DNA of 18,448 nt from SIG588 sp964515215 (GTDB taxonomy: Bacteria > Bacillota > Clostridia > Oscillospirales > Acutalibacteraceae). Location: contig CAZESL010000048.1 in assembly GCA_964515215.1 (NCBI GenBank), forward strand, positions 1 to 18,448, in the 5' to 3' direction. How positions within the stretch are numbered: position 1 is the first letter of the stretch; each line of letters opens with the position of its first letter. Shown here in pieces: positions 13,064-18,448 of this stretch. The notes beneath the pieces were generated by a model. That model worked only from the letters and a program-made list of their open reading frames with translations. It searched no databases and was not told the origin of the DNA. The position numbers and the translations under genes were made by a program.

Positions 13064-14201
13064 CGTTCATCTCCTTTAAAAGCCGAAACACTTGATATGC
13101 GGTTTCGGTAAGATTATGTGACGCGTGCGTGGGGTCCAAGGCTTCCTCCAATGTGCAAACGTTGCGCAGAATGGGGAAAAAGGCATCAATACCGTGTTCG
13201 TTACACTGCACGGCATCGTCAGTAACACAGCCCGAAAACGCCAGCGTTCGTTTTCGGTGTTTTTTGGCTAACTTCGCAACGCCGATGGGTGCTTTACCCA
13301 TTACGGTCTGTCCGTCCAACCGACCTTCACCGGTGACTACGATATCCGCTTGTTGAATATGCTTCTCCAATTGCGCTTCTTCTAAAACGATCGTCACGCC
13401 CGATTCCAACACGGCGTTGGTAAAGGTCATGAAAGCAAACCCGAGACCGCCTGCGGCACCGGCGCCGGCACTGTTGGGATCGGCAGATGGGGCGACCGCT
13501 TTGGCAAGGGTGGCGTAACGGGACAGCCATTCATCCATTTCGGTAACCGCTTCGGCGCTTGCTCCTTTCTGCGGGCCGAATACGGCACTGCACCCGATGG
13601 GGCCGCAGAGGGGGTTGGTTACGTCACAAGCGACACGAAACGAACATTCCCGCAAAGTCGGCAACACGTTTTCGGCGGAGATATGCACCAATTCCTTCAA
13701 GCCTGCCGCCCCGCGGGGGATGGGCGTGCCGTCTGCACGGGACAACGTAAAGCCCAGTGCTTGCAACATTCCCGCACCGCCGTCGTTGGTGGCACTGCCG
13801 CCGATACCGACGATAAACCGACGGCAACCGCGCCGTATGGCATCACACAGCAGTTCGCCCACGCCGAACGTGGTGGTTATCATAGGGTCTCGTTGCTCCG
13901 GCGGTACCAACGTAATACCGGCGGCTGCCGCCATCTCGATCACCGCCGTTGTACCGTCCGATAAGATAGCATACCGTGCTGTTACGGGGGTGCCTAACGG
14001 CCCTGTCACAACGGTTTCGACCATGTGTCCGTCCATACCCTCGCAAAGCGCCTCCACCGTGCCCTCGCCGCCATCGGCAAGCGGGCATACGTGAACGGCG
14101 GCGTTAGGACTGGCGCGCAAAACGGCCTTTTTCACCGCTTCGCCGGCCTCGCGCGAAGACAAACTGCCTTTAAATGAGTCGATCGCTACTACTACCCGCA
14201 T
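13044..14201 (-). CDS. Glycerate 2-kinase (GarK/GlxK type)
   Basis: The 385-residue protein belongs to the glycerate kinase family that phosphorylates D-glycerate to 2-phosphoglycerate with ATP. Visible family blocks are the N-terminal VAIDSFKGSLSSREAGEA, DGGEGT, the central GIGGSATNDGGAGMLQALG, and TGEGRLDGQTVMGKAP. Length is normal and no key block is missing. In other bacteria this enzyme ends the breakdown of glucarate, galactarate, glyoxylate or serine-derived hydroxypyruvate. Here it lies 2 bases after the hydrolase gene (GGAGAG ribosome site within the hydrolase end) and overlaps the regulator gene, so it belongs to the GRE operon. It suggests that the operon generates glycerate or a close C3 acid. 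Confidence 0.95.
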   Translation of the reverse strand: MRVVVAIDSFKGSLSSREAGEAVKKAVLRASPNAAVHVCPLADGGEGTVEALCEGMDGHMVETVVTGPLGTPVTARYAILSDGTTAVIEMAAAAGITLVPPEQRDPMITTTFGVGELLCDAIRRGCRRFIVGIGGSATNDGGAGMLQALGFTLSRADGTPIPRGAAGLKELVHISAENVLPTLRECSFRVACDVTNPLCGPIGCSAVFGPQKGASAEAVTEMDEWLSRYATLAKAVAPSADPNSAGAGAAGGLGFAFMTFTNAVLESGVTIVLEEAQLEKHIQQADIVVTGEGRLDGQTVMGKAPIGVAKLAKKHRKRTLAFSGCVTDDAVQCNEHGIDAFFPILRNVCTLEEALDPTHASHNLTETAYQVFRLLKEMNDGYTEL

Positions 14202-14203
14202 AG

Positions 14204-14932
14204 TTACTCTCCGTTTGCCCGTGCAATCGCATCGGTCATGTGTTTATAATAGTTTACTAACATATCATCAGGTATGTAACAGTGATTGGCATTGGGGACG
14301 GCGACATAGGTGATGCGGTGCGTTTTTTGCATTTTTTCAACGAACACGTCGCTGTGCTTCTCTTTGTTGACCGCCTCATCGGCATCGCCGTGGTAGATAT
14401 AATACTCTACGTTCGGCATCTCATCCACCAAATGCACGGGTGAGCAAGATTCTATGGCTTGTTGCAACGTACCGTCATAGTGGCTGTAGGCACTGTACAA
14501 CGTGCGCGGCAGATCGGGACGCTCGGTGTAGTGATACGGCAAGTCACATACGGGACAGTTGGCAACGCAAGCGACCGGCGTGTGTTTGGCGTAGCGGGTG
14601 TATACCAGTGCTGACAAACCGCCCATACTGCCGCCGCTGGAAACGATCGGCGTGTTATCGGGAAGACGGTAATGTGAAAGAAGCACGTCGATCAACTCGT
14701 CCACGTAGGCTACCGCGAGATCATTCATCCAACTCCACGGGTTATAATAAGGAATAATATGTAAGATCCCTTGCTCGGCAAAACGGCAAGAGAGCGGGTC
14801 GTCCTCCCAAAACATGTCACGAAATCCCAGACCTTGAAAAGTCAAGACGATACCGCGAATCGGTTTTTGGCAAAGACGATCGTTGCAGTATGCGAACGAG
14901 CGAAGCGTTTCGTAGGTGATGATTCTTTCCAT
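14204..14932 (-). CDS. Alpha/beta hydrolase (esterase/peptidase-like)
   Basis: The 242-residue cytoplasmic protein has the nucleophile elbow GGSMGG with Ser102. A strand ending in HGDAD carries the likely catalytic Asp (183 or 185), and NANH supplies His217, a full triad order for alpha/beta hydrolases of the prolyl-oligopeptidase/acyl-esterase type. The oxyanion region is probably FQGLGF (32-37). No signal peptide is present. The start at 14932 is chosen for GGGAGG 9 bases upstream; a longer frame to 15022 would pass through the promoter. As first gene of the operon it may release the GRE substrate from an ester or amide; this is inference. Confidence 0.85.
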   Translation of the reverse strand: MERIITYETLRSFAYCNDRLCQKPIRGIVLTFQGLGFRDMFWEDDPLSCRFAEQGILHIIPYYNPWSWMNDLAVAYVDELIDVLLSHYRLPDNTPIVSSGGSMGGLSALVYTRYAKHTPVACVANCPVCDLPYHYTERPDLPRTLYSAYSHYDGTLQQAIESCSPVHLVDEMPNVEYYIYHGDADEAVNKEKHSDVFVEKMQKTHRITYVAVPNANHCYIPDDMLVNYYKHMTDAIARANGE

Positions 14933-14962
14933 TTTGTGAAACCTCCCGATGTTTGTGAGGCA

Positions 14963-14991
14963 ATGATAGCACAATTCAACGAAAAACACAA
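14963..14991 (-). promoter_or_regulatory. Candidate promoter of the hydrolase-GRE operon
   Basis: The minus strand reads TTGTGT (14991-14986), 17 bases, TATCAT (14968-14963). The -35 is imperfect, as expected for an activator-dependent promoter. No clear AraC-type direct repeat was identified next to it. Confidence 0.5.
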
Positions 14992-15060
14992 GCGAAAGCA
15001 AAGAAAAATCAATATTGTACACAAACCCTCAAACAAGAGTGAGAAATCACGGGAGTATTT

Positions 15061-15067
15061 TGTATAA
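15061..15067 (+). promoter_or_regulatory. Candidate -10 element of the esterase gene
   Basis: TATAAT (about 15062-15067) lies about 40 bases before the ATG at 15106. No good -35 stands at 16-18 bases, so this promoter is tentative. The 173-base region to the hydrolase gene is a divergent control region. Confidence 0.4.
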
Positions 15068-15105
15068 TGAAAACAGAATCCAAAAAAGAAAGGTTGGTAA
15101 AGAAC

Positions 15106-18100
15106 ATGGCAAAGCGCATACTCTCTTTTCTCCTTGTTGCCGTGCTGCTGTTTTCTTGTGCGAACGGTCTTGTGTTTGCAAACGAGACTGCCGCGACACA
15201 GCAGCTATCCTACGTCTGGAGCGGTAGTGTTCTGAATAAGACACAAAATGAAAACGTGGATTTCCACGCCTACTTTGAAGGGGACGACTGGGTCTACTTC
15301 GATGTACCCGCGTCGCTTTTAAACGTGCCGAATATCGGCGTACGGTTTACGTTTTCCGTTCCCGCAAGCGAAACGCAAACGTTGATACGCCACACGTTGT
15401 GTATGGGGTATCAGACGGATGCTTCCAGTCCCAGCGTACAATATAAGTACGCGTTTGTCGGTACCATCGGCAACGAAAAATCCATTACCGTGGAATTGAC
15501 GGATGCGGATTTCGGAAACTCGTCTAACTGGAACGGTTCGTTTTCCATTTTGCGCGGTGACCACTGGGGTGCCGCTGCCGGTCGCTACGTCACCAAAGTG
15601 GAACTGTTTGACTTGACCGGCATTGACACGACCACCAATACGGATCCGGTCAACGTGGCAAGATGGGATATTGACGAGTGGGACGGCAACGGCATTTCGG
15701 TGTCGGCTGTGGAGCGTGAAAATGATCAGAAGACTGCGTGGCTTTGGTTTAAACTCGCAGAAGACAGCCCGTTCTTGGGCGCACAAGAGGAAGTCGGTGT
15801 GCGTCTTACCTTCACTGACAACAACCCCTATTTGCAAGTGTTGATGGACGATTGCACCTCGTGGCATACCATAGACAATATCAGTAAGACCGAAGCGCAG
15901 TTTGTCCTTAAGAATACCAATTTCGCCAACGATAAGCGTGAAAACGACAGTGCGTTTCGACTGATGGTCGGCGATTACGGCTGGTCTTCTCAATCGGGTA
16001 TGTATTTAAAGAGCGTCGAATTGGTTTTGATCGGCGATAAGACGGCACTGCAAGCGGCAGTGGACGGTGCCAAGACCGCTCTTTCGGAGTATACGTATGC
16101 CAGCGCAACGGTATACAAAGAGGCGCTGAAGAAAGCAAAAGAAACGTTGACCGGTGCGCTGGCAACGCAACCGGTGATCGATGCCGCGTTGGCGGATCTG
16201 CAAGCCGCTGACCGTGCATTGGTGCCCGGTACTTCCTTCAGTTTCCCCGAAGACGTTACTACGTTCGGCCGCACCTTTGTGAAGGACGATGCGGTGTATC
16301 TTTTCTGGAGTAATTCCGGCTTGTCCTTTACCTTCAACGGTACGGGGGCGACAGCGGATATCAGCGTAAGTAATACCGCCGACCTGTTCTGCGGTTATCT
16401 GCATGTGTACGTAGACGGCGAGTTCTCGCCCTCGCGTACGATCAAATTGACCAACGCCACCAATAAGGCGCTGGTGTTGGTTGAGGGCCTGGAAGAGGGC
16501 GAACATCGCATTGAGTTGCGTAAACGCAATGAGGCAACGTATGCCAATTCTGCAACGATCGCGATCAACGATATCACCGTTACGGGCGGTGAGATGACGG
16601 TTGCCCCCGTCGCTCCCGAGCGTGTTATTGAATTCGTGGGTGATTCGTTGACCACCGGTTTCGGCAACCTGCGCACCGACGGTGCGGGCGATATCGATGC
16701 GGCAGGCAATATCATCTACTCTACCGGCACGCAGGACGGTGCGCTGTCTTATGCGGTGTTGGCGGCAAAAGCACTCGGTGCCGAAGCAAACATCGTGGCG
16801 CGCAGCGGTATCCATTATGCTCGCCGCACGGCCGACAATCTTTACGATCACTATACGAAAGTGGCTACGTTGCCGGGGTATACCGAAGGTGTATGGACAA
16901 ACGGTGCCGAATGGGATTTCGCTTCCAACCCGAGTGACGTTGTGGTCATCAGTCTCGGCAGTAACGATCAAGGTCAGTCGTATACCGATGCGGCGTTTAC
17001 GGAAGATGCGGTGGCGATGATCGAATTGGTACGCCAAAAGAATCCGAACGCCGTTATCGTGTGGACGTACGGCTTTGCGGGCAATCGCCTGGAAGCGGCA
17101 CTGCGCACGGCGGTCAATCAGGTGAATGCCGCCGGCGACAGCAAAGTGTATTACTATGCGATGGACTATTTGAATGGCGCTCTGGAAGGTGTCGGCACCC
17201 ACGGACACCCGCCGGTACAAGCGCACATCAACCGCTCGATTTCTCTGGCAGAATTCATTGCCGAAAAGACGGGGTGGACGGCGGATGCTTCGGTTATGCT
17301 GAAGGCGCAGATCGCGTTGTCGGGCAAAGAACTCGGTGGCGCTTACACCGCCGATTCCCAAAAGGTGCTTGCCGATGCCGTTGCGGCGGGTGAAGCGTTG
17401 ATGCAAACGGAAGGGGCTATGAACGAGCAATTCAAAGCGGCGGCCAACGCCGTTTGGGCGGCACAGCGCGGGTTGGTAGTTACCGAAGTACCCTCGGCTG
17501 AGTACATCAAGGTGGAGTCCTATGACGATGCCGCGGGCTTCCATACCAACGATCCCGCTCTTGTTACGGATACGGCCGACTACTACGAAGGCACCGCTTC
17601 CGTCAGTGCCACGGGCAGTTCGAATATTGTATATATCAACCGTACGGACTACAATGTGACCCTGCCGACCGATCTGGAAAACTGGTTCCTGGAATTTTGG
17701 CTCTATGTAAGCGATCCCACTGCTTTGCCCGAACAAAGCAGTATTGAGATCTCAAAGACGTTGGACGCTGTGGAACTGGAATGGAATTTGAACTCGTTGA
17801 ATTTGCAGGCGGGCTGGAACAAGATTCAACTTCCGCTTGTACATTATCCTACGTTCAACGTGTTGACGGGTGTGCGGTGCTTCTTGGTGAGTCCGCAAAC
17901 GTCGGTCACCATCAAATTGGATAATCTGGTGATTGCACGGAGTCGCACCGCTGCGGAGAGAACGGCGCTGACCGCCGCCGTGGAAGAAGCAACGGCGCTT
18001 TTGACCACCACGCAGGATACCGCCGCGCTGGAGATTGCGTTGGCGCAGGCAGATACGGCTGTAAGCCAAGCAGATGTGGATGCGGCTACGGCGCGGTTGG

Positions 18101-18448
18101 AGGCCGCAATCGAAGCGGCAAAAGCACAAGTTCCCTGCGCGCATGAAACCACCAAGATCGAAGGCGCTGTGGATGCGACCTGTATGGCGGAAGGCTTCAC
18201 CGGCAACGAGGTTTGTGCTGAGTGCGGTACCGTCGTTAAGGAAGGCGAAGTCATTCCCGTGGGCGATCACGTTCCGGGTGAGCGTACGGGTGCATGGGAC
18301 GGCGGTTGTACGGAAGACAGTTACACCGGTTACGTCTATTGCGATGTCTGTGGCGAACTTCTGGAAGACGATCAGGTTATTCCGGCTCCGGGTCACACAT
18401 GGGATGAGGGTGTTGTCACTGTTGAGCCCACCTACGAGGCTGTGGGTG
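15106..18448 (+). CDS. Large secreted multidomain CE2/SGNH esterase, 3' partial
   Basis: The frame stays open for 1114 codons to the window end, so the C-terminus is missing. A signal peptide (MAKRILSFLLVAVLLF, cleavage likely after VFA) is followed by two beta-rich modules (about 35-170 and 180-308) and a FIVAR-like helical module (about 311-372). Next comes a jelly-roll plus SGNH hydrolase pair (about 378-725) resembling carbohydrate esterase family 2. Its motifs are GDSLT with Ser514, GSND with Asn620, and GTHGHPPVQAH with His699/His701. A second FIVAR-like module (about 730-790), a carbohydrate-binding-like beta module (about 798-942), a third FIVAR (about 945-1003) and Cys-rich repeats (C-A-E-C-G, C-D-V-C-G) end the visible part. 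It probably deacetylates polysaccharides at the cell surface. The ribosome site is weak (AAAGG about 12 bases upstream). No dockerin is visible yet. Confidence 0.85.
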   Translation, partial: MAKRILSFLLVAVLLFSCANGLVFANETAATQQLSYVWSGSVLNKTQNENVDFHAYFEGDDWVYFDVPASLLNVPNIGVRFTFSVPASETQTLIRHTLCMGYQTDASSPSVQYKYAFVGTIGNEKSITVELTDADFGNSSNWNGSFSILRGDHWGAAAGRYVTKVELFDLTGIDTTTNTDPVNVARWDIDEWDGNGISVSAVERENDQKTAWLWFKLAEDSPFLGAQEEVGVRLTFTDNNPYLQVLMDDCTSWHTIDNISKTEAQFVLKNTNFANDKRENDSAFRLMVGDYGWSSQSGMYLKSVELVLIGDKTALQAAVDGAKTALSEYTYASATVYKEALKKAKETLTGALATQPVIDAALADLQAADRALVPGTSFSFPEDVTTFGRTFVKDDAVYLFWSNSGLSFTFNGTGATADISVSNTADLFCGYLHVYVDGEFSPSRTIKLTNATNKALVLVEGLEEGEHRIELRKRNEATYANSATIAINDITVTGGEMTVAPVAPERVIEFVGDSLTTGFGNLRTDGAGDIDAAGNIIYSTGTQDGALSYAVLAAKALGAEANIVARSGIHYARRTADNLYDHYTKVATLPGYTEGVWTNGAEWDFASNPSDVVVISLGSNDQGQSYTDAAFTEDAVAMIELVRQKNPNAVIVWTYGFAGNRLEAALRTAVNQVNAAGDSKVYYYAMDYLNGALEGVGTHGHPPVQAHINRSISLAEFIAEKTGWTADASVMLKAQIALSGKELGGAYTADSQKVLADAVAAGEALMQTEGAMNEQFKAAANAVWAAQRGLVVTEVPSAEYIKVESYDDAAGFHTNDPALVTDTADYYEGTASVSATGSSNIVYINRTDYNVTLPTDLENWFLEFWLYVSDPTALPEQSSIEISKTLDAVELEWNLNSLNLQAGWNKIQLPLVHYPTFNVLTGVRCFLVSPQTSVTIKLDNLVIARSRTAAERTALTAAVEEATALLTTTQDTAALEIALAQADTAVSQADVDAATARLEAAIEAAKAQVPCAHETTKIEGAVDATCMAEGFTGNEVCAECGTVVKEGEVIPVGDHVPGERTGAWDGGCTEDSYTGYVYCDVCGELLEDDQVIPAPGHTWDEGVVTVEPTYEAVG

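Noticed and set aside
14932..15022. Hydrolase start at 15022, adding 30 residues
   Set aside because: The extension covers the candidate promoter and lacks a ribosome site; the ATG at 14932 has GGGAGG upstream and begins the folded domain.
16006..17736. A 576-codon antisense frame over the esterase gene
   Set aside because: The plus frame has CE2/SGNH motifs and stays open for 1114 codons; the antisense translation shows no recognisable domain.

Overview
The window looks like a chromosomal segment of an anaerobic gut or rumen Firmicute, most likely Clostridia of the Oscillospiraceae/Ruminococcaceae type. This is inferred from a dockerin-bearing secreted protein, CotH-kinase, FIVAR and Cys-rich surface modules, a BspA-type leucine-rich lipoprotein, a glycyl radical enzyme (GRE) with its radical-SAM activase, strong purine-rich Shine-Dalgarno sites, and short GC-rich hairpin repeats of a kind common in these genomes. 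No rRNA, tRNA or CRISPR array was seen.

Layout. (1) 1-2800: a secreted dockerin-CotH protein (+) converges on a YfbR-type 5'-deoxynucleotidase (-) across a perfect shared terminator hairpin. (2) About 2806-6240: a visibly AT-rich island. It holds an IS1595-family transposase (+), a 23-codon cationic microgene with its own promoter, Shine-Dalgarno hairpin and terminator (-), a BspA-like lipoprotein (-) with a long folded 5' leader ending in a terminator-like hairpin, and an unassigned structured RNA unit (-) with its own promoter, possibly a 6S-type RNA. (3) 6275-8791: an amino-acid-type ABC uptake system (+): lipoprotein binding protein, permease, ATPase, with a hairpin repeat between the first two. 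(4) 8919-14991: a tightly packed five-gene operon (-). In transcription order it encodes an alpha/beta hydrolase, glycerate 2-kinase, AraC-type regulator, GRE and GRE activase. (5) 15106 to the window end: a divergent, very large secreted multidomain esterase (CE2/SGNH-like), truncated by the window edge.

How the parts fit. Regions 1 and 5 point to extracellular plant or mucin polysaccharide handling (dockerin attachment, deacetylation). Region 3 imports small solutes. Region 4 reads as a dedicated, transcriptionally controlled catabolic module: ester or amide release, radical-based C-O or C-C/C-N cleavage, and entry of a C3 acid into glycolysis at 2-phosphoglycerate. The GRE keeps the Cys-x-Glu and glycyl loops of the eliminase-type family but has GCGE where characterised eliminases have GCVE, so its substrate cannot be assigned. 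The least explained features are this operon, the folded leader of the BspA lipoprotein gene, and the cationic microgene beside the IS.
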